A program made the translations under genes and the position numbers. A stretch of DNA of 64,000 bases, from the NCBI RefSeq assembly GCF_000332095.2, contig NZ_KI913949.1, positions 4,000,869 to 4,064,868 on the forward strand, read 5' to 3'. Below the pieces are notes generated by a model. That model had not been told where the DNA came from. It saw nothing but the letters and a program-made list of their open reading frames with translations, and made no database searches. This document shows, one piece after another, positions 23,690 to 31,984 of this stretch; within the stretch, counting starts at the first letter, position 1, and each line of letters starts with the position of its first letter. This DNA comes from Leptolyngbya sp. PCC 6406 (GTDB lineage Bacteria > Cyanobacteriota > Cyanobacteriia > Phormidesmidales > Phormidesmidaceae).

Positions 23690-24586
23690 TCACTTCTCGC
23701 GAGGAATTGAGCGGCGATACATCTCACACAGGTGGGCGATGATATCGATGAGGGTCAGACGATAGTCCAGCAGAATCTCTTCGCTACGCCCTTCTAGCTT
23801 CAGTTGCTTGGAAAACTGATCCATCAAGTCCATGTGGACCTCGACAATTTGGGAGACGGATATGTCGGCAAAGAAGGCGATGTTGACAAGGTCATCGATC
23901 TTCTGGTTCAAGCCCTCCTGATCGGAAAAGTAGGTGAGGATAATGGCCCGGTACTCATTCTTGAGTGTGGTGACCAGTTCAGCTCGGTCTGTTGGGTTGA
24001 GGTTCCGCAGAAAGTTCTGGGGATTGCGCTTGTAGTAAACCCCCAGATAGCCCAAGCGTTCTCGGAGCTTTTCTGAAAGGCGCTGCTGTTGCAGGCTGAG
24101 GAGAAAGTGGCGGGTATCTGCGATGGGGGGAGGGGGGAGGTTGCTAATGTCTTGGTGATGGGAAAGTCGCAGAAACTCATCGATAGATTGGTGAATGTAC
24201 TGATCTAGTAGGGAGAGTTCCCCCTGGGGTAAACACGCGATCGCACGGTGGTAGCTAATGCCTACTTGGCACCCCGGTGGAATGGGCGGGTTCGTACTGT
24301 CGGGGGCCAACTGACCTGCTGGGATTGGTGATCCTGTAGGGGCCAAGATTACGGTAGGTAATAGGATCTCGCGTCCCAGAAGCTGGATCACCAGGGACTG
24401 AAGCTCGTCATAGCTCTCTAGAAGTAGACAATCAACCCGATGCCGATTTTCTCCGATCCATTGGAGGAAGTTGTCGATGGTGTTGTCGTGATGAATGGCG
24501 TACTCGGGCTCACAGAGAAGGGTCCCGAGTTGCTGAGCGAGCTCAGGGGAGAAAATCAGGCTGCCAATTAACAGTTGTGAATGCAA
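23690..24586 (-). CDS. kaiA: circadian clock protein KaiA
   Basis: KaiA stimulates KaiC autophosphorylation. The C-terminal four-helix domain is very well conserved (QRLSEKLRERLGYLGVYYKR, MDLMDQFSKQLKLEGRSEEI, YRLTLIDIIAHLCEMYRRSI), and the N-terminal pseudo-receiver is divergent. I choose the TTG start at 24586: it has CAAGG four bases upstream and gives MHSQLLIGSLIFS, which aligns with the known KaiA N-terminus MLSQIAI. The protein is then 298 residues. A longer frame starts at 24643, but that start lies inside a mobile element. A composite mobile element (24627-24899) occupies the upstream region. Confidence 0.95.
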   Translation of the reverse strand: MHSQLLIGSLIFSPELAQQLGTLLCEPEYAIHHDNTIDNFLQWIGENRHRVDCLLLESYDELQSLVIQLLGREILLPTVILAPTGSPIPAGQLAPDSTNPPIPPGCQVGISYHRAIACLPQGELSLLDQYIHQSIDEFLRLSHHQDISNLPPPPIADTRHFLLSLQQQRLSEKLRERLGYLGVYYKRNPQNFLRNLNPTDRAELVTTLKNEYRAIILTYFSDQEGLNQKIDDLVNIAFFADISVSQIVEVHMDLMDQFSKQLKLEGRSEEILLDYRLTLIDIIAHLCEMYRRSIPREK

Positions 24587-24626
24587 GACCTTGAACTCAT
24601 GCAGTGGGAAAGTTTGTAGGGTTAGG

Positions 24627-24899
24627 CGAGGGGCTGTGGACAATCAAAGCTAGATTCCTTGTTCTGGGGCGGTTACAGCCCCTAGTACTCTGCGGCGGAA
24701 ATACCCTGGCCGTTCTATCGTGGCACACTCGGCCCCTCACCCTAGCCCTCTCCCCTTGGGAGAGGGGACCGGAAAATGTTGGGCTGACGCGCGACAATAG
24801 TGGACTGATTTACGCCCTGCGGTACTAGCTTGATGTAGTAGGGTGGCCATGGTCTGCCTACCCGCAGGGGTTTCCTCATTAATTGCCCACACGCCCTAG
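24627..24899 (+). mobile_element. CTAG-MITE family A, copy interrupted by family B
   Basis: The left half begins CGAGGGGCTGTGGACAATC (the CTAG is degenerate, CGAG) and runs to GGTTACAGCCCCTAG at 24685. The right half resumes at CTAGCTTGATGTAGTAGGG (24825) and ends AATTGCCCACACGCCCTAG. The 140-bp interruption is a family B element. The composite ends 41 bp from the kaiA start codon. Confidence 0.85.
24682..24828 (+). mobile_element. CTAG-MITE family B, copy 2, nested in family A
   Basis: CTAGTACTCTGCGGCGGAAAT ... ATTTACGCCCTGCGGTACTAG. The outer CTAG words (24682-24685 and 24825-24828) duplicate the single CTAG present at the equivalent site of the family A copies at 31985 and 23191 (CCCCTAGCTT). 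This is a readable 4-bp target duplication. Confidence 0.85.
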
Positions 24900-25259
24900 A
24901 GCTGGATAATGAAAATTTCCTGTAATTATTACCCAACCATTCTAAGGGCTGTTGTCCCCTTGCTTGGGGGCCATAATAAAACCAGGGAAGTAGGACTGAT
25001 TCTGGCCGGCTGTGGTGGTATCTGGGTTGGAGTGCTTCGAGTTGGAGTCCCTCAGTAGACTCCCGCGCTGGACTCTCCCCTGGATGCCATTTTGGCGCTA
25101 TGGTCCCAGATAATCCTAGAAGAGGCTGAGTGCGATGATGTGGGGGGTACTGGGACTCGGAAAGGAACAGGAGGGTCAGGACGGCAAGACTCAGCGGCGA
25201 TGGACCCAGTGGCTGTGTATGAACACCGGTCAGAGACCCTCAGCGTTTGAGGCGGGGCT
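24900..25259. other. intergenic region between kaiA and a divergent kinase gene
   Basis: 360 bp with no convincing gene. It presumably holds the divergent promoters of kaiA (if not displaced by the composite element) and of the gene at 25260. No consensus boxes stood out. Confidence 0.4.
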
Positions 25260-27212
25260 ATGGCGTCACTGCTAGCGTTTGTGGATTCTGTGCCCAGCAG
25301 TCCGGCCTCAGCTCCGGCGGTGGTGTGGCGGCAGGCGTGTCTGGCGGCGGGGAGCAATCAGGTGGTGCTCTTGGATACCCAGGGACGACCCCTGGGTATC
25401 GTAGCTCTAGTCCGGATGCTGACGATATTAGATCGCGATCGCCCCCAACGGACGCGGGCAGCGCCCCATTGGGGAGATAGTAAGCGGGGGGATCAGGTCA
25501 TCTCGCCGGAAATGACCTCTCTGTTGGAATCTGCGCCGGTCATTGCCCTGGAGACCACGCCGTCGATGGCCGCCCAAATCATTGCTGGAGCAGCGGGACA
25601 TCCCTGGCTGGTCATTGATGCCCAGCAGCGGTATGTCGGTGTGCTGAATGGAGCCCGATTGCTTGATAGCCTGCGAGGCCATTCCCAGGGAGATCGGGGG
25701 AACGATGCGTCCCAGGCCGATCTCAGGGATCAGTCTGGCCAGGGCTCAACGGCGATGCTCACCTATTTAGGTCATGAGCTTAAAACCCCCTTGACCTCTC
25801 TTTTGGGCCTCTCTAGCCTGCTGCATCGGGAGCATCTAGGGGCCTTGAGTGATCGCCAAAGTCGATACGTTTCCCTCATTCAGCACCATACCCGTCGCCT
25901 GACGGCATTGGTGAACGCTGTGTTGGATCTGGGGCGTATTGAGGGTAACAGTCTGCAACTGATGCCCCAAATTGTGGAGGTTGCCCCCCTGTGTCAAGAA
26001 GCCTACCGTCAGGCTCATTTGCTGACCCTCGACGCCTCGGCCCCGGTGACGGATTTGCCCCTCAACATGCCTGAAATGGTGGTGGTGGCCGATGCCCTGC
26101 GGCTGGGCCAAATGCTGACTTACCTGATCCAGTTGGCCCTTAGGGCAGGGCGGGTTGAGGGGGTGCCTCTCCAGGTGCAGCACTGGGGCCGCTGGGTTGT
26201 ATTTCGCCCTCTGGGTTTAGGTCAGAGTATTACCCAGTTGCCCCAGCCTGGAAGCGCTTGGGAGCATGGAGCTACCCTGTCTCAAGGGGATGGGGTGGAA
26301 ATTGGGGGCTGGCTAGAATTGCTGCTGACGCGGCGCTTGGCCCATCTCCATGGGGGGGATTTGGTCCGAACTACGGGGGATTTGGATCCTCTGGAGCCGG
26401 TGTTGTTGTTACCCGGAAGCATCGATCCAGTGGCCCCTGAGGGGGATCGTTTGGTGGTGCTGGCAACGGCGGATAGTGAGCTTGCGATCGCAGTAAATGC
26501 CCAGGTTGAGCCCATAGGCTATCACCTGTTGGTCACTCAACCCGGATCTGAAACCCTGGATGTGGTCGCTCGTCTGGCCCCCGCAGCGGTGCTAGTGCCT
26601 GTGATCCTAGCTGCGCCCACCCAACTGTTGGGCCAGCTCAAGGAGAATGCCCAAACCCAAAACTGCCCAGTGATTGCCCTCGTGCTAGATGTGGAGACGC
26701 TGTCTGCCCCGGTGGCCTCTGCTGATTTGGGGATCCCTTGGCCCTCAGATCGCCTCACAGATCTGCTTCAAACTCCTCCGACTCCGGTGCCTCCGCTTCC
26801 TAGTCGCATAACTGTGCTGTACCTAAAGTCGCCGGATATTCTGGTGGAAGAAGCAATAGAGGATGATCTGTCGAGCCTCTTTCATGATTGTGGCTGTCGG
26901 GTTCTAGAGGTGGATGATCTCGATCAAGCAGACCTGATCAGTCGGGTCTGGCGACCTCATGTGATCGTGCTGGATCCTGCTCTGCAACACCCAGAGGTCT
27001 ATTTACAAGGTATTAGCCAGATCCCCAATCTGGCCCAGCTTGCCCTGATTACCCTGACTGCTGAAGCGACCCAGTTTGCCCATACCCTGCCCAATCTGCT
27101 GATTTTTCCCTGTTTGGTGGGCACCTGTCCCTGGCGTGTGCCGGAGGGACAAACTCAGGTCTCGGCTTGGTTGATGCAGGTACTCCAGGCCGCGATCGCA
27201 CCCAAGACCTGA
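25260..27212 (+). CDS. degenerate sensor histidine kinase next to the kai locus
   Basis: 650 residues. Residues 1-135 look like a CBS-type sensing pair (VVLLDTQGRPLGIVALVRML, HPWLVIDAQQRYVGVLNGARLL). A HisKA H-box MLTYLGHELKTPLTSLLGLS lies near residue 170. The ATPase region is degraded: the expected N-box Asn is absent (LGQMLTYLIQLALRAG) and no clear GxGxG loops are seen. Two receiver-like segments follow without an obvious phospho-acceptor pattern (RLVVLATADSEL; RITVLYLKSPDIL). It is probably a pseudo-kinase or phosphotransfer scaffold. Its divergent position upstream of kaiA invites a clock-related role, but that is inference. Confidence 0.75.
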   Translation: MASLLAFVDSVPSSPASAPAVVWRQACLAAGSNQVVLLDTQGRPLGIVALVRMLTILDRDRPQRTRAAPHWGDSKRGDQVISPEMTSLLESAPVIALETTPSMAAQIIAGAAGHPWLVIDAQQRYVGVLNGARLLDSLRGHSQGDRGNDASQADLRDQSGQGSTAMLTYLGHELKTPLTSLLGLSSLLHREHLGALSDRQSRYVSLIQHHTRRLTALVNAVLDLGRIEGNSLQLMPQIVEVAPLCQEAYRQAHLLTLDASAPVTDLPLNMPEMVVVADALRLGQMLTYLIQLALRAGRVEGVPLQVQHWGRWVVFRPLGLGQSITQLPQPGSAWEHGATLSQGDGVEIGGWLELLLTRRLAHLHGGDLVRTTGDLDPLEPVLLLPGSIDPVAPEGDRLVVLATADSELAIAVNAQVEPIGYHLLVTQPGSETLDVVARLAPAAVLVPVILAAPTQLLGQLKENAQTQNCPVIALVLDVETLSAPVASADLGIPWPSDRLTDLLQTPPTPVPPLPSRITVLYLKSPDILVEEAIEDDLSSLFHDCGCRVLEVDDLDQADLISRVWRPHVIVLDPALQHPEVYLQGISQIPNLAQLALITLTAEATQFAHTLPNLLIFPCLVGTCPWRVPEGQTQVSAWLMQVLQAAIAPKT

Positions 27213-27238
27213 CCCTTCAGCGTCTAGGATTCACCTCC

Positions 27239-29002
27239 CTATCCCAGGGTTGCCATCGCCTCGTGGGCACTCAGAAAAATGCGATCGCGCCCCAGGAAGT
27301 CTACAAAATGAGCCAGCTCCAGTTGGTCCATAACTGGTCCCTTCACATCACTGAGGTACACCTGGATACCCGCCTCGCGCAGACCAGAAATCAGCGTTTC
27401 CAAAGTTTCCAGGGCACTAGCGTCCACATGATTTACCGCACTCCAGATCAGCAATAGGAACTCTGCTTCGGGATGGCGGGCGATCGCCCCCATCAGGTAG
27501 TCTTCCAACTGCCGGGTATTGGCAAAATACAAGCTCTCGTCAATACGGATCGCAATCACCCGACTGGAGGTGGTTACCGGATGACGCACCACATTGCGAA
27601 AATGCTCACTGTCCCCCAACCGCCCCACCTCGGCAAAGTGGGGCCGACTGGTGCGCCCCAGAAAAAATAACACCGAGACCCCAAACCCGGCCAGAATACC
27701 GGGCTCAATCCCTAAAAACAACACTGCCAAGAAGGTGATGCCCAGGGCTAGAGCCTCGCCGCGATCAATACGCCACAGTCGCCCTAGGGTTCTAAAGTCC
27801 AACAGATTCACCACCGCCACTAAAATCACCGCCGCCAAGGTGGCCTGGGGTAAAAAAGCAAACAGCGGCGTGAAAAATAACACCACGAACGCTACCAACA
27901 CCGCTGTAATCAGAGAGGCCAGCCCTGTATTTGCCCCAGCGGTAAAGTTAACGACAGAGCGGCTAAAGCCCCCAGTAACCGGATATCCTCCGGTAAAGGC
28001 AGCCCCAATATTGGCAACCCCCAAACCAATTAATTCCTGATTGGGATCAATGCGTTGCCGCCGCTTACTAGCAAGAGACTTCGCCACCGCCACACTCTCC
28101 ATAAAGCCAACAAAGCTAATGGTCAGGGCCGTCGGCAGCAATTGCGTTACCCACTCCCCATTCAAAGACGGCACCGTCAGGGGAGAGAGTCCCTGGGGAA
28201 TGCTGCCCACCACCGCTACCCCAGCGGTGCGATCCAGGCCCCACAGATATGCCATCCCTGTGGTGACAATCACCACAAGCAGGGGACCACTGCGGCTGAG
28301 GGGAATCCGCAACCCTGGAGGCACGCCCCAGCGCTCTAACCAACCGGGCAATAGGTGGGAAAATCCCAGCAGGACGACCAAACTCCCCAAACCCAGGGTC
28401 AGAGTGGGGCCATTGGTGTCGGGCAGACCCTGTCGCAGGGCATGGAGGGTGGCAAAGAAGTTCTCAGATCGGGGAATCTGTACCCCCAAGACATGTTTTA
28501 CCTGGCTGACCCCAATGACCAGGGCGGCGGCATTGGTGAAGCCTACAATCACCGCATGGCTGAGAAAATTGACCACAAAGCCTAGGCGGATGACCCCCAT
28601 CAGGGTTTGAATCAGCCCCACCATCAGGGCCAGGGTCAGCGCGATCGCAATGGCGTTAGCCCCCGACTCCGCCAGGGGAGCAATTCCACTGGCCACCATC
28701 AGGGAGATCATCGCCACTGGTCCAACCGCCAGAGTGCGGCTTGTCCCCAGGGCGGCGTAGAGCATCAGGGGCAAGATGCTGGCATAGAGCCCCACCTGGG
28801 GCGGCAGCCCCGCCAGCAGTGCATAGGCCATGGCCTGGGGCACCAGCATAATGGCGACAATAATCCCCGCCATGGTATCCCCCACGAGGTCTTCCCGTCG
28901 GTATTGGGGCAACCAGGTCAAGAGGGGAACATAGCGACTCAGGCGGGCAAAGCTTGGCCCCCGTTTGGGGACAGAAGAGGTGGAGGAAAGGGGAGATGGC
29001 AT
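27239..29002 (-). CDS. SulP-family anion transporter with STAS domain
   Basis: This inner-membrane anion transporter of the SulP/SLC26 family has about 587 residues from the ATG at 29002. The family signature is in helix 1-2, GDTMAGIIVAIMLVPQAMAY, followed by LPPQVGLYASILPLMLYA. There are about 12-14 membrane spans and a C-terminal STAS domain around residues 455-580 (VIAIRIDESLYFANTRQLED, LLLIWSAVNHVDASALETLE). It looks more like sulfate-permease-type SulP than the shorter BicA bicarbonate transporters, but the substrate is unproven. The adjacent ETHE1-like gene, 50 bp upstream on the same strand, supports a sulfur role. It is convergent with the kinase gene. Confidence 0.88.
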   Translation of the reverse strand: MPSPLSSTSSVPKRGPSFARLSRYVPLLTWLPQYRREDLVGDTMAGIIVAIMLVPQAMAYALLAGLPPQVGLYASILPLMLYAALGTSRTLAVGPVAMISLMVASGIAPLAESGANAIAIALTLALMVGLIQTLMGVIRLGFVVNFLSHAVIVGFTNAAALVIGVSQVKHVLGVQIPRSENFFATLHALRQGLPDTNGPTLTLGLGSLVVLLGFSHLLPGWLERWGVPPGLRIPLSRSGPLLVVIVTTGMAYLWGLDRTAGVAVVGSIPQGLSPLTVPSLNGEWVTQLLPTALTISFVGFMESVAVAKSLASKRRQRIDPNQELIGLGVANIGAAFTGGYPVTGGFSRSVVNFTAGANTGLASLITAVLVAFVVLFFTPLFAFLPQATLAAVILVAVVNLLDFRTLGRLWRIDRGEALALGITFLAVLFLGIEPGILAGFGVSVLFFLGRTSRPHFAEVGRLGDSEHFRNVVRHPVTTSSRVIAIRIDESLYFANTRQLEDYLMGAIARHPEAEFLLLIWSAVNHVDASALETLETLISGLREAGIQVYLSDVKGPVMDQLELAHFVDFLGRDRIFLSAHEAMATLG

Positions 29003-29052
29003 CGAGATCGCATCCAAACGTCAGTTCAGCACGCCAGTTCAGCGCAGTTAGC

Positions 29053-29751
29053 CTAGACTGAGGCCAGAACGCCCCCACACCGTTCGTTGGCGGGCACCGC
29101 CTCCATAATTTTCTTAGGGTTGGGCAGATTGAGCCCCCCCATGAAGTCAATAAAGTCTTCCCGATTACGACCCACCACCCGAGGATTCAGGCGCTGCTCC
29201 TCCCCAATCGTGGATAGGGTCTGGCCCTTGTAGTCGTGGCCGGGGTAAACCAGGGTTTCGGGAGAGAGGGCCAAGAGTCGGTGCAGGGAATCGTACATCA
29301 GTCCCGCATCCCCATTTTGGAAGTCTGTGCGACCACATCCCCGAATAAATAGGCTATCCCCCGTTAACAGGTGAGTTCCGTTTACCAAAAATGCCATGTG
29401 ACTATCGGTATGGCCGGGAGTGGCGATGGCCTCGATAGTGACTGACCCCACCTTCAGCACCGCTTTGTCTTGAATGTGACGGTCCGCACAGGCCACCTGG
29501 GCATGTTCCGGCACGATCCCCTGGCAGCCGGTGATCTCCCGCAGCCGTGCCGTGCCCGTAACGTGATCTGCATGAACATGGGTTTCCAGACAGTATTTCA
29601 ATGTCAGGTTTAGCTCCGTCAGCAAGGTGCGATCGCGATCAACCTGCTCCAAAACTGGATCTACCAGCACGGCCTCGCCCGTGGCCTCATCGGCAATCAG
29701 GTAGGTATAGGTCCAGGTGTCGTAGTCAAACAGTTGGCGAAATAGCATCAT
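29053..29751 (-). CDS. ETHE1-like persulfide dioxygenase (MBL fold)
   Basis: A metallo-beta-lactamase-fold enzyme of the ETHE1 group oxidises glutathione persulfide to sulfite. The start at 29751 follows a strong AAGGAGAGGG site and gives 232 residues. The iron/metal motif THVHADHVTG lies near residue 60, with His in ATPGHTDSH, Asp in LTGDSLFIRGCGRTDFQ and the terminal His in LVYPGHDYKG. The RGCGRTDFQ segment is characteristic of ETHE1-type rather than glyoxalase II enzymes. It is followed directly by the SulP transporter, forming a likely two-gene sulfur operon. Confidence 0.88.
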   Translation of the reverse strand: MMLFRQLFDYDTWTYTYLIADEATGEAVLVDPVLEQVDRDRTLLTELNLTLKYCLETHVHADHVTGTARLREITGCQGIVPEHAQVACADRHIQDKAVLKVGSVTIEAIATPGHTDSHMAFLVNGTHLLTGDSLFIRGCGRTDFQNGDAGLMYDSLHRLLALSPETLVYPGHDYKGQTLSTIGEEQRLNPRVVGRNREDFIDFMGGLNLPNPKKIMEAVPANERCGGVLASV

Positions 29752-29853
29752 CCCTCTCCTTAAAAACACTTGGCCTAGCTAGCACGATGGCCCAACGAGC
29801 CAGCCTTTCGCGATCTCGAACTATCGCGCCGAGTCTAGGACCATATCCCATTA

Positions 29854-29859
29854 ATTATA
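29854..29859 (-). promoter_or_regulatory. candidate -10 box for the ETHE1-like/SulP operon
   Basis: On the minus strand the sequence reads TATAAT, about 100 bp upstream of the start at 29751, in a markedly AT-rich pocket (29850-29905). No good -35 hexamer is found at 17 bp, so an activator may be needed. Confidence 0.35.
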
Positions 29860-29905
29860 CACTTATGACGATATAACTATCTAATAATATATCCTCGCAA
29901 TATTA

Positions 29906-29945
29906 AGCCCCCGCATCCTCCTGGGTAAGGTGGGATACGGGGGCT
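29906..29945. terminator. hairpin downstream of the small minus-strand ORF
   Basis: AGCCCCCG pairs with CGGGGGCT around an inner ATCC/GGAT extension. On the minus strand the stem is followed by TTAATATT rather than a solid T-run, so terminator function is probable but weak. Confidence 0.5.
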
Positions 29946-29977
29946 GGCAGGGGGGGTGGTTTTTTGGGGAACAGCCT

Positions 29978-30145
29978 TTATTCCTTGATAACCTCCCTGA
30001 GATACTTGGCTACGGCCTCCCCAACCTTGTCATGCTTATCGGATTTTGGGGGTTTTTGGGGAAATAGAAAGAACTTGGGGAAATTGTCCTGGGTCCAGAA
30101 GTACAGCACCACAACAGCAATCACAAAGATCGGAGCAACTAGCAT
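29978..30145 (-). CDS. small single-span membrane protein (55 aa), hypothetical
   Basis: The ATG at 30145 opens a 55-codon frame ending TAA. One hydrophobic helix lies at residues 2-16 (LVAPIFVIAVVVLYF), followed by FPQKPPKSDKH and an amphipathic end (GEAVAKYLREVIKE). It is typical of cyanobacterial small membrane proteins but not recognised. No Shine-Dalgarno sequence is obvious. A possible terminator follows at 29906. A plus-strand frame overlaps here, but it looks like a shadow. Confidence 0.45.
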   Translation of the reverse strand: MLVAPIFVIAVVVLYFWTQDNFPKFFLFPQKPPKSDKHDKVGEAVAKYLREVIKE

Positions 30146-30366
30146 GGCGTTTTAGGAGGGTTTCGTCTTAGCAAGATTACTCAATGGCATCCTCCAGCTT
30201 TCCTGAAAATCCAGGTAAGAGAGGAGCACGGATTGAGTTTGTTTGATTTTGCCTTGAAGGATAAACGCTATATCCCGATTTGGAACCCTTTTTCACTAAA
30301 AATGAGCCAAAAAAGTCTTCCCAGGGGGTAAGTCCAGGAAAACAAGGCTCTCACCGCCAAGATGTC

Positions 30367-31110
30367 TTAGATCCGACGAGTCAACACCTTGCCATGGGTA
30401 TCGGTCCCACAGGTGCTAAAGATCTGAAATTGTTCCGCCAACTGACGGACAAGGGGAGTTTTCTTGGGACAGGGTCGCCACTCACTAGGATTTTCGTAGG
30501 CGTAGTAGGTTTCGATCCCATCAATCCCATGGGCCACAGCAGCGGGCACCAATTCCTCCGCAGGGCGACGATAGCGGGCCGGATGGGCCAGCACCGCCAA
30601 GCCTCCCGCTCCCTGAATAGCTGCAATTACCGCTGCCGCCTGTTGATCGGCTCCTTGGGGAGAGCCCCCTTGCAGATAGGGTTGGATGACATCGTGGACC
30701 GGATCAAAGGCATAACCCAAAATGTGCACATCCGTATTCGCCAGCTTGGTAGTGATCTCCACCCCAGTCCAGAGGCGGGGGAGAGCACCGCTGACTACCC
30801 CTGACGGCCCCCGACGCACCCGAGCGGGGTGACGCCACCGCCAGTCCTCCAGTTCTTGTCTGGCCTGATAATAGCCCGCCACCGTATGGTGATCGGTGAT
30901 AGCAAATTCCTTCAGTCCCAAGTCAATCGCCTGTTCTATCAGGGCTGTAGGTGTCAATTGACCGTCTGAACAGACGGTGTGCATGTGAAAGTTGTACTCC
31001 CTAGGACAACTGGCAGCATCTACAGTTTCAAAAATACTTTTCAGCTTCTGAGCATCTCGCGCCAATGCTCCGGTGGTGGTAACACCCAGCTGGCTGGTGC
31101 TGGTGACCAT
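30367..31110 (-). CDS. PHP-domain phosphoesterase
   Basis: A 247-residue protein of the polymerase-and-histidinol-phosphatase (PHP) family. Metal-binding motifs occur in order: FHMHTVCSDG near residue 42, AITDHHTV near 72, TGVEITT near 115, LAHPARYRR near 180 and CGTDTHG near 237. These suit a stand-alone trinuclear-metal phosphatase or nuclease of the YciV/RNase AM type. The substrate is unproven. The first 35 residues are a variable leader. It is a monocistronic-looking gene. Confidence 0.88.
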   Translation of the reverse strand: MVTSTSQLGVTTTGALARDAQKLKSIFETVDAASCPREYNFHMHTVCSDGQLTPTALIEQAIDLGLKEFAITDHHTVAGYYQARQELEDWRWRHPARVRRGPSGVVSGALPRLWTGVEITTKLANTDVHILGYAFDPVHDVIQPYLQGGSPQGADQQAAAVIAAIQGAGGLAVLAHPARYRRPAEELVPAAVAHGIDGIETYYAYENPSEWRPCPKKTPLVRQLAEQFQIFSTCGTDTHGKVLTRRI

Positions 31111-31220
31111 GACTTGCCCTAGCTACCGATAACTTGTCTTTATCTAATATACACAGCCTTTTCAGTGTCAATGGGTATATCCATGATCAAGTCAACGATT
31201 TGTGTGATATCGACCTGTTT

Positions 31221-31937
31221 TTAGGCTTGCTTCTGAAGCGGGGTAGAGGGATCGGCGGTGGGTAGACACAGCAAGCCATCTCCATAGACTTGAATCATGC
31301 CCCGCTGGCGCAATTTGCCCATTAGGCGAGTAATGGTGACCCGAGTGGAGCCAATGGCGCTGCCAATTTGAGCATGGGTCAGGGACCAGGGGAGATAATA
31401 GCCCTCGTCGCAGGATTCACCAAACTCTTCGATTAAAAGAGTCAGGAAGCCGATGAGGCGGTCAATGGTGCGGCGCTGACCTAGGGTGCTGAGCCACAGC
31501 AGCTTACGTTGATGCTGGTGGCGAAAGGCATCGGAAATCTCTCGCCGAAAATGGGGCCAGTTGTCTAGATCATGCCAATACATCCAGATCACCGTAGTCT
31601 GGTCCACGTGGGCAAAGCTGTGGAGGGTAAAGGGAGCCTGAGCCACAATCTCGAAGGGCTGACCCGCTCCCACAAACCCGAGAAAGGCTTCCTCGTCTTG
31701 GGCCATGAGGGCGGTGGTGGGGGTGGGTTCATCGGGGTCAAGGGGACCATTCACCTGGGCATTGCCCGTGAGGCGGACGGATCCCCGCTGGACAAGGTAG
31801 AGGAGACCGGGGCGGGCGGGAATACGCTCATCCTTGGCAAAGGTGCGGCAGCGGTAGTGCTCTTGAGCCCAGTCTGAAATGCGCTGCCAGGTTAGAAAGG
31901 GGCGAACGCTATTGCCGGCGGAAGAGGGTGAATACAT
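31221..31937 (-). CDS. Crp/Fnr-family regulator with NtcA-like recognition helix
   Basis: 238 residues. A divergent cyclic-nucleotide-binding-like beta barrel (residues about 30-120) is followed by a dimer helix (RTIDRLIGFLTLLIEEFG) and a winged helix, LTHAQIGSAIGSTRVTITRL. The latter closely resembles the DNA-reading helix of the nitrogen regulator NtcA (GSTRVTVTRLLGDLR). The sensory half does not resemble NtcA, so it is probably a paralogue sensing something else while able to read NtcA-type GTA-N8-TAC sites. A family A mobile element starts 47 bp upstream of its start codon. Confidence 0.88.
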   Translation of the reverse strand: MYSPSSAGNSVRPFLTWQRISDWAQEHYRCRTFAKDERIPARPGLLYLVQRGSVRLTGNAQVNGPLDPDEPTPTTALMAQDEEAFLGFVGAGQPFEIVAQAPFTLHSFAHVDQTTVIWMYWHDLDNWPHFRREISDAFRHQHQRKLLWLSTLGQRRTIDRLIGFLTLLIEEFGESCDEGYYLPWSLTHAQIGSAIGSTRVTITRLMGKLRQRGMIQVYGDGLLCLPTADPSTPLQKQA

Positions 31938-31984
31938 GGTGAGTGTGTAGGTGGGAGGGAACTACGGGCAGGTTTGAACTGGAC

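Noticed and set aside
24604-24828. Frames across the composite element upstream of kaiA
   Set aside because: They are explained by the element sequence (families A and B) and have no protein-like composition.
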